In this document: piece after piece, positions 33,820-41,060 of the stretch
Numbering within the stretch: position 1 is the first letter of the stretch
Layout: each line of letters begins with the position of its first letter
Assembly: GCA_001648575.1 (NCBI GenBank)
Contig: LQXN01000003.1
Location: 1-55,709 of the forward strand
DNA from: Sutcliffiella horikoshii DSM 8719
GTDB lineage: Bacteria; Bacillota; Bacilli; Bacillales; Bacillaceae_I
DNA length: 55,709 nt
Direction: 5' to 3'
The notes under the pieces: generated by a model
What the model saw: only the letters and a program-made list of their open reading frames with translations
What the model was told of the DNA's origin: nothing
The model's database searches: none
Made by a program: the position numbers and the translations under genes

Positions 33820-34476
33820 ATGAAAATAGGCATTATCCATGCAACCTCGAATGCCGTACCGCCATTAAATGATGCTTTTAAATCATTAGCGCCGAATGTA
33901 ACGATTTTTAATTTTGTTGACGAGTATCTTCAATATTATGCAAATCAAATCAAGGGAATAGACGATAAAGTCCATCGGGATTTTGTGAATATGGCAATCA
34001 CTGCACAAGAAGCGAAAGTAGATGCAATCATAGTTGCTTGTACCGTCTTGACACCCATTGTAGACATTGTGAAACCGTTTATAACCGTACCAATTATAGC
34101 AGTTGATCAACCAATGCTTGAATCAGCAGTAAATAACTATAGAAAGATTGGTGTTGTAGCCACTAATGCCCCATCAGGACCTGCAACCAAAGCCCAATTA
34201 GAAAAAATAGCCGGGAAATTTGGCAAGGAAATTGAAGTGGATACCGAAATTGACATTCAGGCAATGACCGAATTAAAGGCAGGTAATGAAGAAGAACATA
34301 ATCGCCTTAACGCTCTAGCAGCCGAAAAATTGAAACAAAGAGGGTGCGAAGTCATCATTCTTGCCCAGATTACCCAGGCATCCGCTGAGAGTAAAACGAA
34401 AGAATTAGGTCTGCCGGTTTTAACAAGTCCAAAAGAAGCAGTCAAAGAAGTCTTAAGAATAGCAGTAGGAGATTAA
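33820..34476 (+). CDS. Asp/Glu racemase-fold protein 1 lacking the second cysteine
   Basis: This 218-residue protein of the Asp/Glu/hydantoin racemase superfamily has the N-terminal strand IGIIHATSNAVPPL, the first catalytic-Cys segment DAIIVACTVLTP (Cys about 74), and KIGVVATNAPSGPATKAQL. At the second catalytic position, where racemases have a Cys (often in 'lGCT'), it reads VIILAQITQAS. A two-base racemisation is therefore unlikely; one-base isomerase or decarboxylase chemistry, as in maleate isomerase or arylmalonate decarboxylase relatives, fits better. It follows the GntR gene by 38 bases and has a paralogue at 37530. Confidence 0.8.
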   Translation: MKIGIIHATSNAVPPLNDAFKSLAPNVTIFNFVDEYLQYYANQIKGIDDKVHRDFVNMAITAQEAKVDAIIVACTVLTPIVDIVKPFITVPIIAVDQPMLESAVNNYRKIGVVATNAPSGPATKAQLEKIAGKFGKEIEVDTEIDIQAMTELKAGNEEEHNRLNALAAEKLKQRGCEVIILAQITQASAESKTKELGLPVLTSPKEAVKEVLRIAVGD

Positions 34477-34543
34477 TAGTATATAGGTTATTTACTATAA
34501 ATCTTCAGTGTATAGACAAAGCTTAGAATAATGAAATTCGCTC

Positions 34544-34610
34544 GTTGATCGCAGTGGAAAGCGAAGCTCCTGCAACGAAGATCGACTGTTCCAACAGATT
34601 GTCTAACAAA
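34544..34610. repeat. REP-like repeat, short copy
   Basis: GTTGATCGCAG, TGGAAAGCGAAGCTCCTGCA and TTCCAACAGATTGT repeat the words of the 3036-3232 block. The copy sits between the racemase-like gene and the dehydrogenase gene and may affect mRNA processing. Confidence 0.7.
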
Positions 34611-34673
34611 TTTTTTATCTTCTATAAAACTTAAAAACTCACAAAATTATAGAACACAAAGGAGAGATTCGGA

Positions 34674-35579
34674 ATGAAAGTAAGTTATGTTGGATTAGGT
34701 GTAATGGGTGCGGGTATGGCATTAAATCTTGCAAAAGGTGAAAGTGAAGGACTATATGAATTTCTTGCATGTGATGCGAACGAAAACGCCCTAGAACAAT
34801 TTCAGGAAAAAGGACTAAAAACTACAACTAATATGGAAGATACGCTAGATAGCGACTACATTTTCTTATGCTTACCAAACTTAGATATTGTAAAAGCGGT
34901 TGTTTTAGGGGAGGACGGTATTCTTAAGCGTCTAAAAACAGGTCAGACTATTGTGGACTTCAGTACTATCAGCTACTTGGGGGCTACTGAGATTGCTGCA
35001 AAATGCCAAGAAGCAGGGATTGAATTCCTTGATTGTCCGATTTCCGGCCAACAGGCAAAAAGTATGGATGGAACGCTAAGTATCATGTGCGGAGGAAATG
35101 AAGACGTATTTAATGCAATTAAACCAATGCTTGATAGAATGGGCTCTCAGGTACTATATATGGGTGAAAGTGGTGCTGGCCAATTAACGAAAATGATTAA
35201 TAATTGTGCTCTGAATATCTGTGTTGCAAGCTTCAGTGAATTAATGCCAGTTGGGGTAAAGCTTGGTTTGGATCCTGAAAAATTAGGTGATGTTTTAATG
35301 ACAGCTACTGGCTCAAGCTTTGCATCCAAGACTTTGATTCCTAAAGTTTTAGAGGGGCAATTTGAACATGGATTTTCACTTGGACGAGCATATAAGGATA
35401 TGGAAAGTATGTATGAAGTATTAGTTAAATCTGAAATTCCTCTTCCAACATTAAATGGATCCATGCAATCATACCAGCTGGCATTACAGGGCGGACACAG
35501 AGACGACTATAAACATGCAATGATTAAGTTTTATGAAGAAATGCTGGATGTGAAAGTTCGTAAAAAGGGCTTGGAATAA
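34674..35579 (+). CDS. LtnD/DenD-like tetronate dehydrogenase (beta-hydroxyacid dehydrogenase family)
   Basis: This 301-residue NAD-dependent enzyme has the nucleotide-binding YVGLGVMGAGMALNLAKG (about 4-21), VDFSTIS, the substrate-binding DCPISGQQAKSMDGTLSIMC (about 120-139) and the catalytic Lys in GQLTKMINN (about 173-181). Adjacent genes for OtnK-like kinase and OtnC-like decarboxylase point to the pathway in which L-threonate or D-erythronate is oxidised at C2. Relatives include tartronate-semialdehyde reductases, so the exact acid is not certain. AGGAGAG precedes the start. Confidence 0.85.
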   Translation: MKVSYVGLGVMGAGMALNLAKGESEGLYEFLACDANENALEQFQEKGLKTTTNMEDTLDSDYIFLCLPNLDIVKAVVLGEDGILKRLKTGQTIVDFSTISYLGATEIAAKCQEAGIEFLDCPISGQQAKSMDGTLSIMCGGNEDVFNAIKPMLDRMGSQVLYMGESGAGQLTKMINNCALNICVASFSELMPVGVKLGLDPEKLGDVLMTATGSSFASKTLIPKVLEGQFEHGFSLGRAYKDMESMYEVLVKSEIPLPTLNGSMQSYQLALQGGHRDDYKHAMIKFYEEMLDVKVRKKGLE

Positions 35580-35626
35580 GAGAAACCTTGGTTCAAAATC
35601 AAGCGCGTAATAGGAGGTAAACAATT

Positions 35627-36859
35627 GTGATTTTTGGTTGTATTGCAGACGACTTTACAGGTGGTAGTGACATTGCCTCCTTCTTTGCCAAAGGAGGACT
35701 AAGTACCGTTTTATATAATGGAGTACCGAATGATCAAAATGCACCCAAAGCAGATGTATGCGTAATAGCCTTAAAAACTCGCACACAGGATACCCAAGAC
35801 GCTGTACGTGATTCTTTAGACGCAGTAAAGTGGCTAAAGAAACAAGGAGCGCAACAGTTTTACGTGAAATATTGTTCAACATTCGATTCTACACCTGAGG
35901 GTAATATTGGACCGATAAACGATGCAGTAATAGAAGAATTGGGTGTTCCGTATACTATTCTTTGCCCTGCCTTGCCAGTGAATGGCCGTACAGTAAAAGA
36001 TGGTTGTTTATATGTTCATGGAGTTCCATTACATGAAAGTACCATGAAGGATCACCCCTTAACACCAATGTGGGACTATGATTTAGTACGATTAATGGAA
36101 CCACAAAGTAAGTTTAAAAGTATAAAATTGCCGAACGATTTAACAGAAAAAGAAGCAATGAATTTTATTGATAAAGAAAAACAAAAAAATGATTCATCTC
36201 CATTTTATATAATACCCGATTACAAAACGGATGAAGATGCGGAAATAATTGTTGGATTATTCGGAAATCTAACCCTTCTTACTGGCGGCAGTGGTCTAGC
36301 TGAGCCACTTGCTAAAACGTTTGAACAAGAGATGGAAGTAGATGAATTTGACAGTTCTGATTCTAAGGCATTAATTTTATCAGGAAGCTGCAGTGAAACA
36401 ACCAGAAAACAGATAGAAGCATATCAAAAATCTGGTGGTAATAGCTATTTTATTGACCCTATGAAATTATTGTCAGGGGAAGAATCGGTTGAGAGTATAT
36501 GGAGTGCTATTCGAAACAATGAAGGCTCTATGCTTGTTTACAGCAGTGATAACCCGGAAAATGTGAAAAAAACCCAAGAAAAAGGTAAAGAAGAAGTTGC
36601 AGGGATATTAGAAAAAACTACTGCAGAATTGGCTGCACGTGCTGTAGAAGCAGGCTATCACCGAATTATCGTTGCAGGTGGAGAAACAAGTGGTTCTGTA
36701 ACGAAGAAACTTGGATATACCAGCTATCATATCGGAAAGAGTATAGCACCTGGGGTTCCTATTATGATACCTACAGAGGATACTAGAGTCCGTCTTGTTT
36801 TAAAGAGTGGTAATTTTGGTGGAACAGATTTTTTCTTGCAGGCTTTATCAAGAACATAA
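35627..36859 (+). CDS. OtnK-like four-carbon acid-sugar kinase (DUF1537 family)
   Basis: This 410-residue kinase has the N-terminal substrate domain IADDFTGGSDIASFFAKGGL (about 6-25) and YVKYCSTFDSTPEGNIGP. The C-terminal nucleotide domain includes ALILSGSCSETTRKQI, the glycine-rich IIVAGGETSGSVTKKLG (about 346-362) and KSGNFGGTDFF. In the family, OtnK phosphorylates 3-oxo-tetronate at O4. The GTG start follows TAGGAGG. It lies between the dehydrogenase and the aldolase-like decarboxylase, the standard context for this function. Confidence 0.9.
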   Translation: MIFGCIADDFTGGSDIASFFAKGGLSTVLYNGVPNDQNAPKADVCVIALKTRTQDTQDAVRDSLDAVKWLKKQGAQQFYVKYCSTFDSTPEGNIGPINDAVIEELGVPYTILCPALPVNGRTVKDGCLYVHGVPLHESTMKDHPLTPMWDYDLVRLMEPQSKFKSIKLPNDLTEKEAMNFIDKEKQKNDSSPFYIIPDYKTDEDAEIIVGLFGNLTLLTGGSGLAEPLAKTFEQEMEVDEFDSSDSKALILSGSCSETTRKQIEAYQKSGGNSYFIDPMKLLSGEESVESIWSAIRNNEGSMLVYSSDNPENVKKTQEKGKEEVAGILEKTTAELAARAVEAGYHRIIVAGGETSGSVTKKLGYTSYHIGKSIAPGVPIMIPTEDTRVRLVLKSGNFGGTDFFLQALSRT

Positions 36860-36880
36860 TACCAGAAAGAAGGGGTTACG

Positions 36881-37465
36881 GTGGATACAGCATTAGATCA
36901 AAAGTTTAATGAAGCAATATGGGTTGCTCATAGCCTCTTTAATCGGGGAAAAGCAAGTGGTAGTATTGCGAATTTAAGCTTTAAGCATAATGATAAGATA
37001 TATATCACTGCTACTGGAACATGTTTTGGGACCTTGAAACGTGAAGAATTTTCTATGATTGATCTAGAAGGAAATCAGCTTGATGAATTAAAGCCAAGTA
37101 AAGAAACGCCGATGCATCTTTCCATATTTAAAGCAAAATCTGACGTGCAGGCGGTTGTTCATGTTCACAGTACATACAGTGTACTTTGGAGCTTTATACC
37201 AGATTTAAAGGAGACAGACTGTATTCCAGATCATACACCATATCTTAAAATGAAATTAGGGACAGTTGGACTGGTTCCTTATGAAAAACCCGGAAGTATG
37301 GAATTGTTCACTGAATTTGATAAGCGAGTAAATATAAGTGATGGATGGCTTTTAGCCCAACATGGTCCAGTAGTGCCAGGAAAGAGCATAATGGAAGCAT
37401 TTTATGCCTTGGAGGAATTGGAAGAAAGCGCAAAAATTGCTTGGGAGTTACATAATAGGTTGTAA
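36881..37465 (+). CDS. OtnC-like class II aldolase family decarboxylase
   Basis: This 194-residue zinc enzyme of the class II aldolase/adducin family has NRGKASGSIANLSF (phosphate loop, about 23-36), TGTCFG, the metal ligands HVHSTYS (about 88-94) and the later LLAQHGPVVPGKS (about 151-163). With an OtnK-like kinase upstream, decarboxylation of 3-oxo-tetronate 4-phosphate to dihydroxyacetone phosphate is the likely reaction. The start is GTG, 5 bases after AAGGGG. An aldolase acting on another sugar phosphate is the alternative. Confidence 0.88.
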   Translation: MDTALDQKFNEAIWVAHSLFNRGKASGSIANLSFKHNDKIYITATGTCFGTLKREEFSMIDLEGNQLDELKPSKETPMHLSIFKAKSDVQAVVHVHSTYSVLWSFIPDLKETDCIPDHTPYLKMKLGTVGLVPYEKPGSMELFTEFDKRVNISDGWLLAQHGPVVPGKSIMEAFYALEELEESAKIAWELHNRL

Positions 37466-37529
37466 CCCATTTTGAAAATGGACGATTCATGTGTCCGGCT
37501 CTAAACAATACATTTTAGGAGGGGATTGA

Positions 37530-38186
37530 ATGACTAAAAAGATTGGTCTTGTACATGCAACGATGAATTCTGTTGATCCAATACTACACGCATTTCGCAC
37601 ACTCCACCCGAACGTTGATTTGATAAATGTAATGGATGAAGGACTGATTTGGGAGTTGAATGAAACAAATCAAATCACACATAGTATGACCCGTAGATTA
37701 ATTGATATCGCATCAAAAGCAGAAGATGCAGGCGCTGACGCAATTTTATTAACTTGTTCTTCTTTTTCACCATATGTTCCAGAGTTCAAACATCTATTTA
37801 ATGTACCGGTCCTAAGTTCGGATGAAAGTATGCTGAATGAAGCAGTAAACAAAGGCACTAAGATTGGAGTTATTGCAACTGTCGGCAAAGCGGGACCTAC
37901 CACAACGAATTTACTCTATCAAACTGCTAAAGAACAAGGAAAAACAATAGAAGTCGAAACAATAGTAATCACTGAAGCTTTTCAGGCATTACAAAGAGGA
38001 AATCAAGCAAAGCATGATGAATTGATTCATGAAGCAATCAACAAATTAACAACCACTTCCGATGTAATCTTGCTTGCACAATATTCAATGTCACGTGCTC
38101 TGGATTCATATGAAAAAGGATCCACACCAATTTTAACGGGTCCAGAAGTCAGTGCCAACGCAATCGTTGAACTTGCCGGAAAATAA
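37530..38186 (+). CDS. Asp/Glu racemase-fold protein 2 lacking the second cysteine
   Basis: This 218-residue paralogue has the same length as protein 1 at 33820. Shared segments are KIGLVHATMNSVDPI, DAILLTCSSFSPY (Cys about 76), KIGVIATVGKAGPTTTNLL and, at the second catalytic position, VILLAQYSMSRA instead of a Cys. The two proteins bracket the dehydrogenase-kinase-decarboxylase genes, so both probably act in that pathway. A missing isomerase step (usually OtnI) could be their job; this is inference. AGGAGGGG precedes the ATG. Confidence 0.8.
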   Translation: MTKKIGLVHATMNSVDPILHAFRTLHPNVDLINVMDEGLIWELNETNQITHSMTRRLIDIASKAEDAGADAILLTCSSFSPYVPEFKHLFNVPVLSSDESMLNEAVNKGTKIGVIATVGKAGPTTTNLLYQTAKEQGKTIEVETIVITEAFQALQRGNQAKHDELIHEAINKLTTTSDVILLAQYSMSRALDSYEKGSTPILTGPEVSANAIVELAGK

Positions 38187-38260
38187 AACAGGCAATTACT
38201 CGATGGTTGAGACAGTCACAATCGGCAGCATAGTCAATTATGACTGTTTCTCCATTCACA

Positions 38261-38293
38261 AAAGAAGGACCGGAACCTTGGTCCTTCTTTTTT
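38261..38293 (+). terminator. Terminator of the acid-sugar operon
   Basis: AAAGAAGGACC pairs with GGTCCTTCTTT around GGAACCTT, followed by TTTTA. An additional inverted pair ACAGTCA ... TGACTGT lies just before (38212-38248). Confidence 0.88.
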
Positions 38294-38389
38294 ACGTTTA
38301 TTGTCAGAAAGTAAAGTATTCTATTCCATTAAGTTGTTTTGGTTGAACCCAGGTTAATCATAAATTATTTTGTACATATAATTTTTTTC

Positions 38390-38500
38390 AATCAAACGTT
38401 TGTTTAATCTTATTACAAGTGTTGAAATGTATGAATTTTGAGCTATGCGAGCAATATCGACTATTCTCGCATGGTATAGTGAGATAGTTTTGATTGATCA
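38390..38500. repeat. Copy of the hairpin repeat (family 2)
   Basis: It holds CAAACGTTTGTTTAATCTTA, AAGTGTTGAAATGTATGAA, then the hairpin ATGCGAG - CAATATCGACTATT - CTCGCAT and GGTATAGTGAGATAG. It matches 39665-39775 throughout. The remainder of 38294-38608 is A+T-rich without a gene. Confidence 0.75.
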
Positions 38501-38609
38501 TTCAACCCTTCTCCATTAATAAAAAGCAGGGAGGTAGGCTAAGAGGGATTTAATCATCGGTCCATTCTACAAATAAAGAATCATTCTTCATATATTTGAA
38601 AACAAAGGT

Positions 38610-38647
38610 TGTCATTTTGACAACTAAACTTGTCAAAATAGTAATAT
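38610..38647 (+). promoter_or_regulatory. Promoter with overlapping palindromic operator
   Basis: TTGACA (38618-38623) and TAATAT (38642-38647), 18 bases apart, form a promoter. The perfect palindrome TTGTCATTTTGACAA (38610-38624) covers its -35 box, and a half-site TTGTCA (38631) lies in the spacer. This suggests autorepression by the XRE protein encoded next. Confidence 0.65.
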
Positions 38648-38678
38648 TAGTTTATTATGGGTTTTAGAGGTGATGCTG

Positions 38679-38897
38679 GTGAGTCTGCAAAATCGATTAA
38701 AGGAACTTAGGGCTCGTGAGGGGCTGAATCAAACAGAATTGGCCAGGATTATCGGGGCGTCCAGACAGACTGTTAGCCTGATGGAACGTGGGGATTATGC
38801 TCCATCTGTGGTTCTTGCCATAAAAATTGCGCGAGTGTTTAAGGAAAACGTAGAAGATATTTTTATATTGGAGGAGGAACAGGAGAGTGACAAATAA
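38679..38897 (+). CDS. Small XRE-family (YgzD-like) regulator
   Basis: This 72-residue protein is a bare helix-turn-helix: LQNRLKELRAREGLNQTELA, RIIGASRQTVSLMERGDYAPS, then the YgzD-type end VVLAIKIARVFKENVEDIFIL and an acidic tail. GTG 38679 lies 8 bases after AGAGG and is preferred over ATG 38673. It overlaps the following membrane protein fragment (GTG 38887), the common XRE plus membrane-protein pair of Firmicutes. It likely represses its own operon through the palindrome upstream. Confidence 0.88.
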   Translation: MSLQNRLKELRAREGLNQTELARIIGASRQTVSLMERGDYAPSVVLAIKIARVFKENVEDIFILEEEQESDK

Positions 38898-39054
38898 GAA
38901 AATATTTTTTATAGGACTTTTCACAGCACTGGGTTGTATGATTTTGGGTGGAGTCATTGGCGCTTCTAAAATTATCTTTGGTAATTATTTTCCGAAAGGG
39001 TATATTCTCTTCTCCCTATCCCCTGTGTGCCTTGTTGAGCTTGGTTATAATTAG
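38887..39054 (+). pseudogene. N-terminal fragment of a membrane protein (DUF3169-like)
   Basis: From GTG 38887, overlapping the XRE gene, the frame encodes 55 residues with one clear membrane segment (IFFIGLFTALGCMILGGVIGAS) and part of a second. It stops at TAG 39052. Reading on in frame after the TAG gives SFFLFFKQLIAYKSLIRNKEK, which continues the second membrane segment and a basic end, before a TGA. The next ORF resumes in another frame, so one nonsense codon and one frameshift seem to have broken a single gene. Confidence 0.5.
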
Positions 39055-39116
39055 TCTTTTTTCTTATTCTTCAAGCAGCTAATTGCTTATAAAAGTCTTA
39101 TTAGAAATAAAGAAAA

Positions 39117-39629
39117 ATGAGCGAGGATGTACGGGGAGGACTGTTGGAAAAGACATCTTTCAAGTTGTTGTATTCCACTTCGTTCTTAGTTGTGGTGTCT
39201 CTCATGTGGTTGGCGATTGCATGGGGGCATATAAAAGCAGGTCCGCCTGAAGAGCAATTCAGGTATGTTACCATCAACCTGGTGTTAGCAGTACTGTCGT
39301 TTGTGCTGACAGGGGTTGCACAATACTATGCAGTGAAAATCCACAATAAACAATTTCCGGACAGAACGTATAACATCTTCTCACCTGACCCGCAAAAAGA
39401 ATATTTCGAGCAATTAGACGAGGGCGAAAAGTACCTGACCTACCAGGCTTCGTTTTCAGTATTTCGAAAAATGACATTTGTTTTCTTCTTCGTATTAGGA
39501 GGCCTACTCTGCTACGGAGCCTTTGTCCAATTTCATATTGTCCCTATTCTCCTTGTAGGGGGGCTATGGTTAACGATGTATTTTATCCACTATTCGGAGG
39601 GGAAGAAGCAATATCAGATGGAGTCTTAG
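39117..39629 (+). CDS. Membrane protein, probably C-terminal part of the broken DUF3169-like gene
   Basis: This 170-residue protein has four hydrophobic segments: LLYSTSFLVVVSLMWLAIAW, TINLVLAVLSFVLTGVAQYY, MTFVFFFVLGGLLCYGAFVQ and VPILLVGGLWLTMYFIHY. Between segments 2 and 3 is a soluble stretch with NIFSPDPQKEYFEQLDEGEK. There is no ribosome site before the ATG. The upstream frame NKEK joins naturally to MSEDVRGGLLEK by a frame change, and the pair XRE regulator plus such a membrane protein is common. It is therefore likely the rest of the disrupted gene. Expression as an independent protein is less likely. Confidence 0.6.
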   Translation: MSEDVRGGLLEKTSFKLLYSTSFLVVVSLMWLAIAWGHIKAGPPEEQFRYVTINLVLAVLSFVLTGVAQYYAVKIHNKQFPDRTYNIFSPDPQKEYFEQLDEGEKYLTYQASFSVFRKMTFVFFFVLGGLLCYGAFVQFHIVPILLVGGLWLTMYFIHYSEGKKQYQMES

Positions 39630-39664
39630 GGTGGAGGAGTTAATATTTTTTGAATAATTATTTT

Positions 39665-39775
39665 CAAACAAACGTTTGTTCAATCTAATATTAAGTGTTG
39701 ATATATAGAAGTTAAAAACAGTGCGACATACATCGACTATTCTCGCATTGTATTTTGAAATAGCTTTTCGGCAGG
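39665..39775. repeat. Copy of the hairpin repeat (family 2)
   Basis: It contains CAAACAAACGTTTGTTCAAT, TAAGTGTTGATATATAGAA and the hairpin TGCGA - CATACATCGACTATTC - TCGCA, then TTGTATTTTGAAATAGC. It is the closest relative of 38390-38500. Confidence 0.75.
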
Positions 39776-39845
39776 CTAGGGGAGCCAGAAAACAAAAAAG
39801 CAGCATGGCTCCCCACACCCATGCTGCCCCCAAAACCAAAACCCC

Positions 39846-40634
39846 CTAAGCCCTTACCTCCGCACAATTCTCATACAACTCAACAGCCTCTTTCACCGTG
39901 AATCCTTCCTTCACAATCGCATGGATCGCACGGATCATCGCCGTTGGTTGTGCCGACTGCCAAATATTCCGACCCATATCCACTCCGGCAGCTCCTTGAT
40001 TCATCGCATTATACGTAATCTCCAGCGCCTCTTTAATGGTGTCAAACTTCGGCCCGCCAGCTATCACAATCGGCACCGGACATTTACTTGTTACCTGTTC
40101 AAAATTCTCACAGTAATAGGTCTTCACGATGTCCGCACCCATTTCTGCCGTGACCCTTGAGGCGAGTGCCAAAAATCTAGTATCGCGTTTCTCCAGTTCT
40201 TTTCCGACAGCGGTAATCCCTAGAACTGGCAGGCCATAATCATGCGCTTCACTCACCACATGCGCTAAATTGGTGATGGTTTGTGTTTCATATTTAGATC
40301 CCACGAACACAGAGACACCGACACCCACCACATTATGGCGGACAGCCTCTTTCATCGAGGTCACGATCGTCTCGTTGGAAAGGTCATTCAATACAGTCGG
40401 TCCGCCCGATACCCTCAGCACCATCGGTTTTTCCGTATCCTCCGGGATGCAGGAAGCAAGCGTTCCGCGTGTCAGATACAAGGAATCTGTGTATGGCAGC
40501 AGCTCCTTGACCGTTTCTCCCGGTTTTTCCAACCCTGAAATCGGCCCGAGGAAGTAGCCGTGATCAATGGCAAGCATCACCGCCCGCCCGTTTGGCAGTA
40601 TTTTATTCAATCGATTTTTGAAACCCCATGTCAT
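39846..40634 (-). CDS. lsrF: LsrF: 3-hydroxy-2,4-pentadione-5-phosphate thiolase (AI-2 catabolism)
   Basis: This 262-residue class I aldolase-fold enzyme handles the last step of autoinducer-2 breakdown, passing an acetyl group from the isomerised phospho-AI-2 to CoA. Visible features are VMLAIDHGYFLGPISGLEKP (about 19-38), the strand and lysine region ADIVKTYYCENFEQV (about 167-181), and VIAGGPKFDTIKEALEITY. AAGGAG lies about 9 bases before ATG 40634; upstream ATGs fall on or before that site. It ends the lsrR-lsrK-cupin-lsrF operon. The G+C content is clearly higher than in the genes before 39.6 kb. Confidence 0.92.
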   Translation of the reverse strand: MTWGFKNRLNKILPNGRAVMLAIDHGYFLGPISGLEKPGETVKELLPYTDSLYLTRGTLASCIPEDTEKPMVLRVSGGPTVLNDLSNETIVTSMKEAVRHNVVGVGVSVFVGSKYETQTITNLAHVVSEAHDYGLPVLGITAVGKELEKRDTRFLALASRVTAEMGADIVKTYYCENFEQVTSKCPVPIVIAGGPKFDTIKEALEITYNAMNQGAAGVDMGRNIWQSAQPTAMIRAIHAIVKEGFTVKEAVELYENCAEVRA

Positions 40635-40673
40635 ATTGATCCACTCCTTTTTCATAATAAGAACGTTCAACCT

Positions 40674-41036
40674 TTATGCTTCAGCAATGACCGGTTTATC
40701 AATAACTACCGAGTCATTTTTGCCGATATGTGGTGACTTAATGAAGACAGCTTTGAAACGCATTTCCGATTGATTGATTAAGTAATGGGAATCCCCAGGA
40801 CGGCACTGAATCATATCCCCAGGCTTTGCTTCAATCTTTTCCCCGTTAATAAAGAAGTCAATTTCACCCTCTAAGATATAGAAAATTTCCTCGCACTCTG
40901 TATGGTAGTGGTTCGGAAAGTCTTGGCCCGGTTTCAGAACCACGACCCCGACATCCACATTAGGACCCTTTGTTAAATACTTCGGGCCATTGTCCCCAAA
41001 GCGGTATTCAAAATCACTCTCATTGACTTTCTTCAT
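40674..41036 (-). CDS. Small cupin in the lsr operon, possible LsrG replacement
   Basis: This 120-residue single-domain cupin shows the first motif as NHYHTECEEIFYILEGE (about 47-63, ligands His, His, Glu). The second motif is CRPGDSHYLINQS (about 82-94, final His). AAAGGAGG precedes ATG 41036. In enterobacterial lsr operons the gene beside lsrF is lsrG, an ABM-fold enzyme that isomerises phospho-AI-2. No lsrG is present here, and this cupin occupies its place, so a metal-dependent isomerase doing the same job is a reasonable guess. A regulatory or storage role cannot be excluded. Confidence 0.8.
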   Translation of the reverse strand: MKKVNESDFEYRFGDNGPKYLTKGPNVDVGVVVLKPGQDFPNHYHTECEEIFYILEGEIDFFINGEKIEAKPGDMIQCRPGDSHYLINQSEMRFKAVFIKSPHIGKNDSVVIDKPVIAEA

Positions 41037-41060
41037 TCCTTCACCTCCTTTCAAAGTCAT

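Noticed and set aside
39570-39839. Minus-strand frame of 89 residues
   Set aside because: It covers the family 2 repeat and the end of a membrane protein gene; composition is not protein-like.
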